Origin: Niveispirillum sp048066115 | GTDB lineage: Bacteria; Pseudomonadota; Alphaproteobacteria; Azospirillales; Azospirillaceae | Reading direction: 5' to 3' | NCBI RefSeq assembly: GCF_048066115.1 | Contig: NZ_JBLTYX010000005.1 | Span: forward strand, 186,001-250,000 | Length of the DNA stretch: 64,000 bases | In this document: one piece after another, positions 27,019 through 35,269 of the stretch | How the letters are laid out: every line of letters begins with the position of its first letter | Numbering within the stretch: the stretch's first letter is position 1 | The notes under the pieces: generated by a model | What the model was told of the DNA's origin: nothing | Databases searched by the model: none | What the model saw: only the letters and a program-made list of their open reading frames with translations | Program-made: the position numbers and the translations under genes

Positions 27019-28488
27019 TCACAAACCCGCCACGACCTGCCGGGCCACTGTCGCATCGTCGAAGGGACGAACCTCCGTCCCCACGATCTGCCCCTGTTCA
27101 TGCCCCTTGCCGGCGATGATCAGCACGTCGCCGGCCCCCAGATCGCCGATGGCCACGGCAATGGCCTTGGCGCGGTCATCGACTTCCAGGGCGCCGGGGC
27201 AGGCTTCCATGATCGCGGCACGGATCGTCGCCGGCACCTCGCTGCGCGGGTTGTCGTCGGTGACGATGCAGCGGTCGGCCAGCCTTGCCGCGATGGCGCC
27301 CATCATCGGGCGCTTGCCCTTGTCGCGGTCGCCGCCACAGCCGAAGACCACCGACAGTTTGCCGGTCGTATGGGGGCGCGCCGCGCGCAGCACCGTCTCA
27401 AGCCCGTCCGGCGTATGGGCGTAGTCCACATAGACCGCCGCGCCGTGTTTTAGGGTTGCAACCATCTCAAGCCGGCCGCGCACGCCCGTCAGGGATGAAA
27501 GCTGGTCGGCGGCCTTGCCGGCATCCTCACCCGTGCCGATGGCCAGCCCCAGGGCGCACAGCGCGTTCCACACCTGGAACCTTCCGACCAGCGGCAGTTC
27601 CACGGTGCGACGCTTGCCGAACAGCTCCAACTCCAGCCGCTGGCCATGGGGCAGGGGCGTCACCTCGATGACGCGCAATTCCTTGCCAGCCTCGCCGAAG
27701 CCGATGACATTCTGCTTGCGGGCATGGGCGGCCGCCGCGATCTGGTCGAATTCCGGGATGTCGGCATTGATGACGGCCGTCGCCCCCTTGGGCATGACGC
27801 GCTCGAACAGCGCCAGCTTGGCCTTCAGATAGGCCTCCATGGTGCCGTGATAATCCAGGTGGTCGCGCGTCAGGTTGGTGAAGCCGGCGGCCGACACCAG
27901 CACCCCGTCCAGGCGGAACTGATCCAAACCATGGCTGGAGGCCTCCAGCGCCAGATGGGTGACACCAGCCTTGGCCACATCGGCCAGGGTGGCGTGCAGG
28001 GCCACCGGGTCGGGCGTGGTCAGGCTGTCGCTGGCCGGAAAGCCCGGTGCGACCAGACCCAGCGTGCCCATGGCCCCGGCCTTGTGGCCCAGGCCGGCCC
28101 AGATCTGGCGGGTGAACTGCGCGGTGCTGGTCTTGCCGTTGGTGCCGGTGACGGCGGCGATCCTGGAAGGCTGCTCGCCGCTGAAGCTGGCGGCCAGCAG
28201 GGCCAGACGGCGGCGGGGATTGGCATCCTCGATCAGGGTGACATGGCCGGCGCCGTCGGGCAGGACCGTGCCCTTGGGCGCCAAGATGGCGACGGCACCG
28301 GACGCGATGGCCTGGGGAATGAAGTCACGCCCATCACGCAGCGTGCCCGGCAACGCTGCGAACAGCGTTCCGGGCACGACCTTGCGGCTATCCGCCGTCA
28401 GGTTGGTGATGGGTGGATCGCGTTCCAGCGCCAGCGCCGATACCGCCAATTCCGTCCGTGATGCCATGATCTCCGACAGCCTTTTCAT
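27019..28488 (-). CDS. murE: UDP-MurNAc-Ala-Glu--meso-diaminopimelate ligase MurE
   Basis: MurE adds the third stem residue. The DNPRSE motif near residue 405 is the signature of meso-diaminopimelate-adding enzymes rather than lysine-adding ones. Other landmarks are NLTADSRKVVPGTLF, the P-loop AVTGTNGKTSTAQFT near 115 and the DYAHTPDGLE segment. ATG 28488 shares one base with the ftsI stop (TGATG); a TTG at 28491 is a less likely start. Length 489 residues. Confidence 0.98.
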   Translation of the reverse strand: MKRLSEIMASRTELAVSALALERDPPITNLTADSRKVVPGTLFAALPGTLRDGRDFIPQAIASGAVAILAPKGTVLPDGAGHVTLIEDANPRRRLALLAASFSGEQPSRIAAVTGTNGKTSTAQFTRQIWAGLGHKAGAMGTLGLVAPGFPASDSLTTPDPVALHATLADVAKAGVTHLALEASSHGLDQFRLDGVLVSAAGFTNLTRDHLDYHGTMEAYLKAKLALFERVMPKGATAVINADIPEFDQIAAAAHARKQNVIGFGEAGKELRVIEVTPLPHGQRLELELFGKRRTVELPLVGRFQVWNALCALGLAIGTGEDAGKAADQLSSLTGVRGRLEMVATLKHGAAVYVDYAHTPDGLETVLRAARPHTTGKLSVVFGCGGDRDKGKRPMMGAIAARLADRCIVTDDNPRSEVPATIRAAIMEACPGALEVDDRAKAIAVAIGDLGAGDVLIIAGKGHEQGQIVGTEVRPFDDATVARQVVAGL

Positions 28489-30317
28489 CAATCGCGGTCT
28501 TCCCCGGTCTGGAGCGAGGCGGGGATGGCGGCGACCTGCGCGCCGTTATGGGTGGGGGCGACCGGCGGCATCGGGCGGACCGCCAGGGCCTGGATGATTT
28601 CCGGTGCGGTATTGTCCACCGGCTTCACACCCAGCAGCGGGCCGATCTGGGCCACGATGCTGCCGGCCAGCGGTGCCGCGACCCAGCCACCGGTGGCGAA
28701 GCCGAAGGTCTTCTTCGTGCCCTTGGGCTCGTCCACCATCACATAGATGGCATAGCGCGGGTCGTTGATGGGGAAGGCGCCGGCGAAGCTGGAGATACGG
28801 GCATTGCCGGCATAGGAACGGCCCTTCACCTTGTCGGCGGTGCCGGTCTTGCCCCCCACCAGATAACCGACGGCGTCGGCCTTGGTGGCCGTACCTTCCG
28901 TCACCACCAGCCGCATCAGCTTGCGCATCTGGTCGGAGGTCTTTTCCGAGATGATGCGGTTGCCCGGCACCTCGTTGGGGTTGTCGCGCTTCAGAAGGGT
29001 GGCCGGGTGCATGACGCCGCCATTCACCACGCCGCTGACGGCGGTGATCAGGTGGACGGGGCTGACCGACATGCCATGGCCGAAGCTGATGGTCATCATG
29101 TTCACTTCCCGCCACGGGTTCGGCACCATGGGCCAGCCGCGTTCCGGGATTTCCAGGCTGGCTTGGCGCAGCAGGCCCAGCTTGGTCATGAATTCCTTCT
29201 GGGCGGCCGGGCCGACCTCCATCGCCATCTTGACGGAGCCGATGTTGGACGAGTGCTTGAACACGTCGGCCACATCCATCCATTTGTTCTCCGGATGGAA
29301 GTCGCTGATCGTGAAACGGCCGATGCGGATGGGGCGGGTGGCGTCGAACATGTCATGCATGTGGACATGGCCGGATTCCAGCGCCATCGCCGTGTTGAAG
29401 ATTTTGAACGTTGACCCCATCTCGTACACGCCCAGCGTGTTGCGGTTGAAACGGGGGTCGGTGTCCTGCTCGGCCTGCGGTGCCGGCGGGGCATGCGGGT
29501 CGAAGTCCGGGGCGCTGACCATGGCCAGGATCTCGCCGGTCTTCACATCCATGACCATGCCGGCGGCGCCGACGGCGCGGAACTCCTCCACCGTGGCGGC
29601 CAGTTCCTTGCGCAGCACATGCTGCAACCGGACATCGACCGACAGGCGCAGCGGCTCGTCGCTTTCCTTCAGGCGGGTGTCGAAGGACTGTTCGATGCCC
29701 ATCAGGCCGTTATTGTCCACGCCGCTGAAGCCCACGACATGGGCGGCCAGATTGCCCTGCGGATAGACGCGGCGTTCCTCGCGCTGGAAATTCAGGCCGG
29801 GGATGCCCAGGCGGAAAATCTCCTGCTGCTGGCGGGGCGACAGGTTGCGCTTGATCCAGACGAAGCGCTTGTCCGACTTCAGGTCGGCCAGCAGCGTCTG
29901 CTGGTCCAGCTCCGGCAGGATGGTGACGATCTGCTGGGCGGCTTCGCGCGCGTCCAGGATCAGCTTGGGATCGGCGAACAGCGAGGCGGTGTGCAGCGAG
30001 GTGGCCAGCAGCACGCCGTTGCGGTCGACGATGTCGGCGCGGCTGTTCATCATGGTGCGGCTGGCGGCGCGCGCCGTCGTCGGCTCCTTCGCCCCGCCGA
30101 AGCTGACCGTGGCATCCACCAGCTTGGCGCCGACGGCGCCGAAGCCCATGGTGAAGGCCGACATCAGCACGACCAGCCGCGCCTTGCCCATGGCCAGCGC
30201 ACCGGCGGCGCGGCCATTGACCCGCACGCGCGGCTCGGCGGCCCGTCCACCACCCTGGCCATAGCGGTCACCACCGGCCAGATCGAAACCCGTCAGGCTG
30301 TAATTGGCGTCGGTCAT
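28488..30317 (-). CDS. ftsI: Septal transpeptidase FtsI (PBP3)
   Basis: FtsI cross-links septal peptidoglycan. The 609-residue protein from ATG 30317 has a cytoplasmic tail of about 45 residues, one membrane helix (LVVLMSAFTMGFGAVGAKLV), a pedestal domain and a penicillin-binding domain with the catalytic SxxK serine in GSTFKIFN (about 301), SxN in SSNIG (about 354) and KTG in GGKTGTADK (about 487). Frame-open sequence upstream of 30317 overlaps ftsL and rsmH and is not part of the gene. ATGA overlap with ftsL. Confidence 0.97.
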   Translation of the reverse strand: MTDANYSLTGFDLAGGDRYGQGGGRAAEPRVRVNGRAAGALAMGKARLVVLMSAFTMGFGAVGAKLVDATVSFGGAKEPTTARAASRTMMNSRADIVDRNGVLLATSLHTASLFADPKLILDAREAAQQIVTILPELDQQTLLADLKSDKRFVWIKRNLSPRQQQEIFRLGIPGLNFQREERRVYPQGNLAAHVVGFSGVDNNGLMGIEQSFDTRLKESDEPLRLSVDVRLQHVLRKELAATVEEFRAVGAAGMVMDVKTGEILAMVSAPDFDPHAPPAPQAEQDTDPRFNRNTLGVYEMGSTFKIFNTAMALESGHVHMHDMFDATRPIRIGRFTISDFHPENKWMDVADVFKHSSNIGSVKMAMEVGPAAQKEFMTKLGLLRQASLEIPERGWPMVPNPWREVNMMTISFGHGMSVSPVHLITAVSGVVNGGVMHPATLLKRDNPNEVPGNRIISEKTSDQMRKLMRLVVTEGTATKADAVGYLVGGKTGTADKVKGRSYAGNARISSFAGAFPINDPRYAIYVMVDEPKGTKKTFGFATGGWVAAPLAGSIVAQIGPLLGVKPVDNTAPEIIQALAVRPMPPVAPTHNGAQVAAIPASLQTGEDRD

Positions 30318-30757
30318 CGGGTGGCTCCGTATTTCGCCAGGATCACGCCTTCGGTCGGGCGGCGGGACGGGGCGGGGGGAACGGGGGTGACTTTCGGTGC
30401 CGGCGCGCGTTCGATCGCTTCCGGCTTGGCACTGCCGGGCTTGCGGCCGGGGATCGGGGTGTAGGGGGCCGTCTGGTTCGGGTCCTTGTTCGGCAGATCG
30501 TTCAGCGTGGCGATCTGCAGGGCCCCCGTCGGCTGAAGCAGCAGATGCTCGGCCGACAGCTTTTCCAACCGGTTCGGATCGTTCAGATAGGCCCATTCGG
30601 CCTTCAGCACCTGGATAGCTTCCTGTTCCGCGATGATGGCGCGGTTCAGGCGGCCCAGCTCGCGCTCCTGCTCCTGCGCCTTGTAGCTGGTCTGGTACAG
30701 GATGCCGCTGGCGGCGCAGGAAACACCGATCCAGACGATGGTGGACTTGCCAATCAT
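30314..30757 (-). CDS. ftsL: Cell-division protein FtsL
   Basis: FtsL is a small bitopic divisome protein that with FtsB and FtsQ activates FtsWI. From ATG 30757 it is 147 residues: a membrane helix at about 5-22 (STIVWIGVSCAASGILYQ), a coiled coil at about 27-62 (QEQERELGRLNRAIIAEQEAIQVLKAEW), and a Pro-rich tail of about 70 residues. Identification rests on position between rsmH and ftsI plus topology, since FtsL sequences diverge quickly. It overlaps both neighbours by 4 bp. Confidence 0.92.
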   Translation of the reverse strand: MIGKSTIVWIGVSCAASGILYQTSYKAQEQERELGRLNRAIIAEQEAIQVLKAEWAYLNDPNRLEKLSAEHLLLQPTGALQIATLNDLPNKDPNQTAPYTPIPGRKPGSAKPEAIERAPAPKVTPVPPAPSRRPTEGVILAKYGATR

Positions 30758-31719
30758 GCGGCTTCTCCCTGGTCCCAGGCCGGTGCCTCGGTACGGATGG
30801 CGGTGCGCAGCCGGGCGGACCGGGCGCGGGAATTGCGGGCCTGCTCTTCCGCGCCCGGCCCCGTGCCGGATTTGGAGAACAGGCGGAAGGTGGGGGCGGG
30901 GCCGGTATCGGCCTTGCCCGGCATATGACGCGAGGGGCCGGGGACATTGCCCGACCGTTCCCGCATGAATTCCTTGACCAGCCGGTCTTCCAACGAATGG
31001 AAGGTGACGACGCACAGCCGTCCGCCCGGTGCCAGCAGCCGTTCGGCCGCATCCAGGGCGCGTTCCAGTTCACCCAGCTCGTCGTTCACATGGATGCGCA
31101 GGCCCTGGAAGCTGCGGGTGGCGGGGTCGATCCCGTCCTTGGATTTCGGCACGCAGGAGCGGATGACATCGGCCAGCTCGCTTGTACGTTCGAACTTCTT
31201 CTCCGCCCGGCGCAGGACGATGGCGCGGGCCACGCGGCGGGACAGCCGCTCTTCCCCATAGCGGTAGAGGATGTTGGCCAGGTCATCTTCCTCGGCATTG
31301 TTCACCACGTCGGCGGCGGTGGGGCCGGTGTCGCCCATGCGCATGTCCAACGGCCCGTCGAAGCGGAAGCTGAACCCGCGCTCCGGATTGTCGATCTGGG
31401 GCGAGGAGACGCCGATATCCAGGACGATGGCATCGACCTTGGCCACACCCTTGGCCGCCAGCAGCGCCTGCATGTCACCGAAGCAGCCCTCCAGCAGCGA
31501 CAGGCGCGGGGCATAGGCGGCGATCAGCGGCTTGGCACGTTCGTGTGCAGCCGGATCGCGGTCGATGGCGTAGAGATGGATGGCGGCGCTGTCCAGCAGC
31601 GCGCGGCTGTAGCCGCCGGCGCCGAAGGTACCGTCCACCACCGTCTCGCCATCGCGCACGGCCATGTCACGCACCACTTCGGCCAGCAGGACGGGGATAT
31701 GGACGGGCTGGCTTGTCAT
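30754..31719 (-). CDS. rsmH: 16S rRNA (cytosine-1402-N4)-methyltransferase RsmH
   Basis: RsmH (MraW) methylates C1402 in the decoding centre of 16S rRNA using S-adenosylmethionine. The 321-residue protein begins with HIPVLLAEVV, has the SAM motifs DGTFGAGGYSRALL and YAIDRDP, the catalytic-loop DIGVSSPQID and the GGRLCVVTFHSLEDRLVK segment. ATG 31719 shares one base with the mraZ stop; a GTG at 31722 is less likely. Confidence 0.97.
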   Translation of the reverse strand: MTSQPVHIPVLLAEVVRDMAVRDGETVVDGTFGAGGYSRALLDSAAIHLYAIDRDPAAHERAKPLIAAYAPRLSLLEGCFGDMQALLAAKGVAKVDAIVLDIGVSSPQIDNPERGFSFRFDGPLDMRMGDTGPTAADVVNNAEEDDLANILYRYGEERLSRRVARAIVLRRAEKKFERTSELADVIRSCVPKSKDGIDPATRSFQGLRIHVNDELGELERALDAAERLLAPGGRLCVVTFHSLEDRLVKEFMRERSGNVPGPSRHMPGKADTGPAPTFRLFSKSGTGPGAEEQARNSRARSARLRTAIRTEAPAWDQGEAA

Positions 31720-32210
31720 CACGCCCCCTTCGCCAGACTGGTGGCGCGGGCCAGGATGGTGGAGAGCGAGATGTTGTTGCTGCGGGCCTGCTCGCGCACC
31801 ACCTGCTCATGCGCGGCGAAGGCAGTGGGGTCCCACAGCTGGAACGTGTTGCGGCGGCCGATGAAGGTCACCGTCTCCGTGATGCCGGCGAAGGCCATCA
31901 GGTGGTCGGGCAGGATCACGCGGCCTTCGGGATCGAGGGTCAGCTGCACCGACTGGCCGAACACGGCGGTTTCGATCAGTTCGCGATCGTCGTCGGGCAT
32001 GTTGGGATTGTCGAGCGCTTCCGACAGCTTCTCCAGGTGGGAGAGCGTGCAGGCGTCCAGCGCCTGGGCCTTGAGAGAGGGGAAGATCACCATTTCGGTC
32101 GCGGTGCCCGCCGCCTGCCCAGCCGACAAGGTCGAGCGGAAGGAGGCGGGGATCGATACCCGGCCCTTCTTATCAACCTTGTTGACCCATGTGGACAGGA
32201 ACAAACCCAT
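31719..32210 (-). CDS. mraZ: Transcriptional regulator MraZ
   Basis: MraZ is an AbrB-fold regulator, usually first in the dcw cluster and a repressor of it. The 163-residue protein from ATG 32210 carries the two conserved DxxxR loops, NKVDKKGRVSIP near residue 12-22 and DPEGRVILPD near 84-93, one per swapped-hairpin domain. An upstream in-frame ATG at 32312 is rejected because the family N-terminus starts at MGLFLSTW. A repeat array matching MraZ boxes lies 135-180 bp upstream (32345-32390), so autoregulation is likely. Confidence 0.96.
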   Translation of the reverse strand: MGLFLSTWVNKVDKKGRVSIPASFRSTLSAGQAAGTATEMVIFPSLKAQALDACTLSHLEKLSEALDNPNMPDDDRELIETAVFGQSVQLTLDPEGRVILPDHLMAFAGITETVTFIGRRNTFQLWDPTAFAAHEQVVREQARSNNISLSTILARATSLAKGA

Positions 32211-32344
32211 CACGCCCCACCCTGAATGGTGCCACCCCGGCACCGGAAACCCGCCGACCCCTCCATTGCCATTCAATCGCCCCTTCCGATGCAGGCCCGG
32301 AGGCGGCATCATTGAGGCGGTATCAGGCTGATGGTCCCTGTCTT

Positions 32345-32390
32345 TGGGTTTTTATGGGATATCATGGGCGAAGCTGGGTGGAAAGGGGGG
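32345..32390. promoter_or_regulatory. MraZ-box array: TGGG repeats at 10-bp period
   Basis: On the plus strand TGGG begins at exactly 32345, 32355, 32365 and 32375, followed by a fifth G-tract from 32385. E. coli MraZ binds direct repeats of TGGGN separated by five bases, which is the same 10-bp period. The array sits upstream of mraZ in the opposite orientation to the gene. Five units is more than the three described in E. coli. Confidence 0.75.
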
Positions 32391-32418
32391 ATAATAATGT
32401 TTCCGCCCAATTCAGCAT

Positions 32419-32451
32419 TTTTCCACAGCGTGCGACTCGATCTGTGGATAA
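32419..32451. promoter_or_regulatory. Two facing DnaA boxes upstream of mraZ
   Basis: TTTTCCACA at 32419-32427 fits the DnaA consensus TTWTNCACA, and TGTGGATAA at 32443-32451 is the exact complement of TTATCCACA. They face each other across 15 bp next to the MraZ boxes, suggesting DnaA input into dcw transcription. Two sites alone do not make an origin. Confidence 0.5.
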
Positions 32452-32665
32452 AATAGGACTCAAGAACATAAACAAGTCAAACTACCAAGATACGCTCGGT
32501 TTTTCTTGTTCGGATTTGATTCGCAGGGGCCATCGCATTGGATGTCATAGGCCGAAAAGTGAGATTTTTACTTTGATATATCCAAAAGATAGAGGGTGTT
32601 TTTCTTATATTTCGAATTTTGAAGTATCGCCGATTTCCGGTTGGATGCTTTGAAAATCGAGATAT

Positions 32666-32899
32666 TTAAATTTCAAACCGCTGCGATCTACCCAGATATT
32701 GTGCTGGAACAATCAAAATGAGCGCTAAATATGGGTAGCTGAAGGTGCTTGCGGGGTACCCTGCGACTAGCCATTGGATGGTTGCACCTGTGATGATTGT
32801 CACAGCTGTAAACCAACCGTAAATAGATTCATGTGGCAGTGCAAGATGAAGGGCCAGACGGTCTGTAAGCCGGGTTCTGTCCGCCGGACCATATCCCAC
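32666..32899 (-). pseudogene. Possible remnant of a membrane-protein gene beside rnpB
   Basis: The minus-strand frame from about 32820 down to 32666 encodes two hydrophobic segments (AVTIITGATIQWLVAG and YPYLALILIVPAQYLG) in AT-rich DNA, resembling the end of a small membrane protein. The only in-frame start codon, at 32899, lies inside the RNase P RNA gene, so the frame has no independent start and the N-terminal half is RNA sequence read by chance. I read it as a truncated foreign gene at best. The rest of the AT-rich gap from 32452 to 32848 shows nothing else I can identify. Confidence 0.3.
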
Positions 32900-33283
32900 T
32901 GGTGGATGGTATCCGGGGGATGGTCATTCCTCTGGGACGCCCATTGCTGGACGCCTCGCGCAACCCACCCGGACGACAGCGCGGAAGTGCGCCCGGGCGT
33001 TGCCGCCCATGCCGTCCCTATTCGGTTTTGCTCCCGGTGGGGTTTACCATGCCGCCCCTGTCGCCAGGCGCGCGGTGTGCTCTTACCACACCCTTTCACC
33101 CTTACCGGAACCCAGCAATCCCAAGGGATTACGGGGCGTCGGCGGTCTGCTCTCTGTGGCACTTTCCCTGGGGTCGCCCCCGCCGGGCGTTACCCGGCAC
33201 CGTACTTCCGTGGAGCCCGGACTTTCCTCCCCCATGCGAGTTTCCCCGTTGCATGGGAGCGACCATCCGACCGTCTGGCCCGC
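32849..33283 (-). ncRNA. rnpB: RNase P RNA, bacterial type A
   Basis: On the minus strand the P1 stem GGGCCAGACGGTC (33281-33269) pairs with GACCGTCTGGCCC at the 3' end (32863-32851). Between them are the hallmark GAGGAAAGTCCGGGCTCC (P3/P4 region, near 33230), the GGGGCGACCCCAGGGAAAGTGCCACAGAGA core near 33170 and the 3' conserved ACAGAACCCGGCTTAC near 32870. It is the catalytic subunit that trims the 5' leader of tRNA precursors. Ends are given from the P1 stem and may be off by a few bases. Confidence 0.97.
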
Positions 33284-33322
33284 GGGGTTGTAGGCGCTTG
33301 GGATGCGGAAAGCAACCGGCTT

Positions 33323-34069
33323 TCAGCCCGAGTCTCTGACCAGCGCGCGCAGGGCCGCCACGCTGTCGCGATCGATGCCCTTGCCCAGGCTGGCCGGCAC
33401 CCAGTGCCTTTGGAAGGCGCGGAGCGCCGCTTCGGCACTTTCGTCCCATGATTTCCCATGGGCGTGATGCTCGGCCCATGAAATCCCATCCGCGGCCAGC
33501 GGATAACCGAATTTCTGCAAAAGCAGGGCGATTTCACCCTTTTCCCACGCCATCCCATCGGCGGGACGCGGGTCCGGCCACAGCCCGATACCGGCCATGG
33601 CCAGGCCCAGCCAGTCGAACAGCTCCCCCGGGTCCTGCTTGCGCGACGGGGCGATGTCGGAATGGCCCAGCACATGGTGGGCCGGGATGGGATAAAGCGT
33701 CAGAAGATGGCTGCACAGCCCGGCCAGGGCCCGCATCTGGGCCTCCGGGAAGGGGCGGTATCCCCATTCATGGCCGGGATTGACCAGCTCGATGCCGATG
33801 GACCGGCTGTTGATATCCGTCTCGCCCGCCCAGAAGGAGGCGCCGGCATGCCAGGCACGGCGGTCGTCGGCCACCAGCTGGAAGACGCGCCCATCCTCCT
33901 CCACCATGTAATGCGCACTGACTTGGCTCTCCGGGTCGCACATGCGGGCGAGCGCGGAGGCGCCATCGCGCATGCCGGTATAATGCAGGATCAGCATATC
34001 CGGCGGCCCGTCGATCCGGCGGGGGCCGTGGTTGGGGCTGGGATGGGGGATGATGGGGGGCATCGACAT
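33323..34069 (-). CDS. AmpD-like N-acetylmuramoyl-L-alanine amidase
   Basis: This 248-residue zinc amidase removes stem peptides from muropeptides. Zinc ligands are His29 (LILHYTG), His136 (VLGHSDIAP) and Asp146, with Lys144 in the SRKQDPG loop; the domain is Amidase_2. A peptidoglycan-binding-type domain follows at about residues 180-245 (AALRAFQRHW). No signal peptide is visible, as in cytoplasmic AmpD enzymes that recycle anhydromuropeptides, although the extra C-terminal domain recalls the AmiD group. It lies 16 bp downstream of the EamA transporter gene, so the two probably form an operon. Confidence 0.92.
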   Translation of the reverse strand: MSMPPIIPHPSPNHGPRRIDGPPDMLILHYTGMRDGASALARMCDPESQVSAHYMVEEDGRVFQLVADDRRAWHAGASFWAGETDINSRSIGIELVNPGHEWGYRPFPEAQMRALAGLCSHLLTLYPIPAHHVLGHSDIAPSRKQDPGELFDWLGLAMAGIGLWPDPRPADGMAWEKGEIALLLQKFGYPLAADGISWAEHHAHGKSWDESAEAALRAFQRHWVPASLGKGIDRDSVAALRALVRDSG

Positions 34070-34085
34070 ATGCCTACCCTACGGC

Positions 34086-34961
34086 TCACACCGTATTGCG
34101 CGCCACCACGATCTTGGGCCGGCGGATCAGGATGATGCCGACACCGCCCACGACCAGCGCGCCGCCGACGATCAGCGCCCAGCTCATCGCCTCGCCCAGC
34201 CACAGCACGCCCGACGCTACACCGAACACCGGCACCAGCATCAGGAAGGGCACGGTCTGGTTCACATCATATTGCCGGATCATCGGCTGCCAGATGGCGT
34301 AGGCGATGATGGTCGATGCGATCACCATATAGGCGATGCCGGCCCACGCGCCCCAGCTGGCATGCAGCACCTGCTCAATTTGCCCATGTTCCAGGAACAG
34401 CGAATAGATCAGCAGCTGCGGTACGGTGAACAGCGCCATATAGGCGTTCAGCTGATAGGGATCGACGCTGCCCATCCATTTGACCTGGATGTTGGAGAAG
34501 CTGAACGCCGCTGCGGCCAGCACGATCAGCAGCAGATGGAACGGGTCGCTCTCCCCACCGCCGCCCCGCAACGCGATTATGGCCACGCCGACAAAGGCGA
34601 TGCCCATGCCGATGGCCCGCTTCCAGCCCAGCTTGTCCTTGAAGAAATACGCCGCCAGCAGGCTGGCGAACGGCACCTGCAGCTGGATGACGATGCTGGC
34701 CGTCGATGCCTCCGCCCCCAGCATGCCATGCAGCATCAGCGGGAAATGCACCCCGCCCAGCACCAGGGAATAGAGGAAGATCTGCCGCACCTGTCCGCGC
34801 GGGAACTTCACGAAGGGCAGCAGCACCAGGGCCACCAGCCCGAAGCGCACCGCCATCATGATCATGGGCGAAAACTCGCGCAGCGCGTAGCGCGACACGG
34901 CGAAGTTCGTCCCCCACAGGGCCATGACGAGCAACGCCCCCATGATGTGAACCGGCTTCAT
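34086..34961 (-). CDS. EamA/DMT-superfamily transporter
   Basis: The 291-residue protein has ten predicted membrane helices arranged as two EamA repeats, the first starting MGALLVMALWGTNFAVSR and the second after FHLLLIVLAAAAFSFSNIQ. ATG 34961 is chosen over 34991 because it directly precedes the first helix. Members of this family export amino acids or other small metabolites. The downstream amidase raises the idea of moving cell-wall-derived products, but substrate cannot be inferred. The 5' side up to 35139 contains no gene. Confidence 0.9.
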   Translation of the reverse strand: MKPVHIMGALLVMALWGTNFAVSRYALREFSPMIMMAVRFGLVALVLLPFVKFPRGQVRQIFLYSLVLGGVHFPLMLHGMLGAEASTASIVIQLQVPFASLLAAYFFKDKLGWKRAIGMGIAFVGVAIIALRGGGGESDPFHLLLIVLAAAAFSFSNIQVKWMGSVDPYQLNAYMALFTVPQLLIYSLFLEHGQIEQVLHASWGAWAGIAYMVIASTIIAYAIWQPMIRQYDVNQTVPFLMLVPVFGVASGVLWLGEAMSWALIVGGALVVGGVGIILIRRPKIVVARNTV

Positions 34962-35139
34962 GGCACCCCATTCCCGACAGATTGGCGACAAAAACTACCG
35001 TCATCATCAAGGGTGTAGCGAGCGCGCAGCCTGCCACCCTGCAATGCGTTGAAGGGACGGGAATAATCACCGGTTTGTCACAGGACCGCAGGCCCGTGCC
35101 GTGCGTTGATGGATATGGGCGGGCGATCCATCTTCAGTA

Positions 35140-35240
35140 AAGCAGCTTCCGGCTGACCGGAAGCTGCTTCGGCGGCGACTGCCGCCGCGCCGCACGTGCG
35201 GCGTGAAGCCAAGCCGCGGATGCGGCGCCGGCGACTGAGG
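35140..35240 (+). repeat. Multi-hairpin structured element, copy 2
   Basis: The stems are AAGCAGCTTCCGG/CCGGAAGCTGCTT (35140-35169), GGCGGC/GCCGCC (35171-35186), the palindrome GCCGCACGTGCGGC (35189-35202) and GCCGC-GGAT-GCGGC (35213-35226), followed by GGCGACTGAGGA. The layout matches copies 1 and 3 while the paired bases differ. This copy ends about 30 bp before the start of the CAP-RTX gene, inside its probable leader. The upstream part of this 308-bp gap (34962-35139) shows no gene. Confidence 0.75.
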
Positions 35241-35269
35241 ACCACGAAAAGCTGAGTGGGAGGAAAGCC

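Noticed and set aside
28488..31073. An 861-residue version of FtsI
   Set aside because: The first 250 residues lie over ftsL and rsmH in another frame; the true start at 30317 gives the normal FtsI length and an ATGA junction.
32345..32390. Possible CRISPR-like short repeat array
   Set aside because: The repeat unit is only four bases at a 10-bp period with no spacers of the right size; it fits MraZ boxes.
32419..32451. Possible replication origin
   Set aside because: Only two DnaA boxes are present and there is no dnaA, hemE or repeat cluster nearby.
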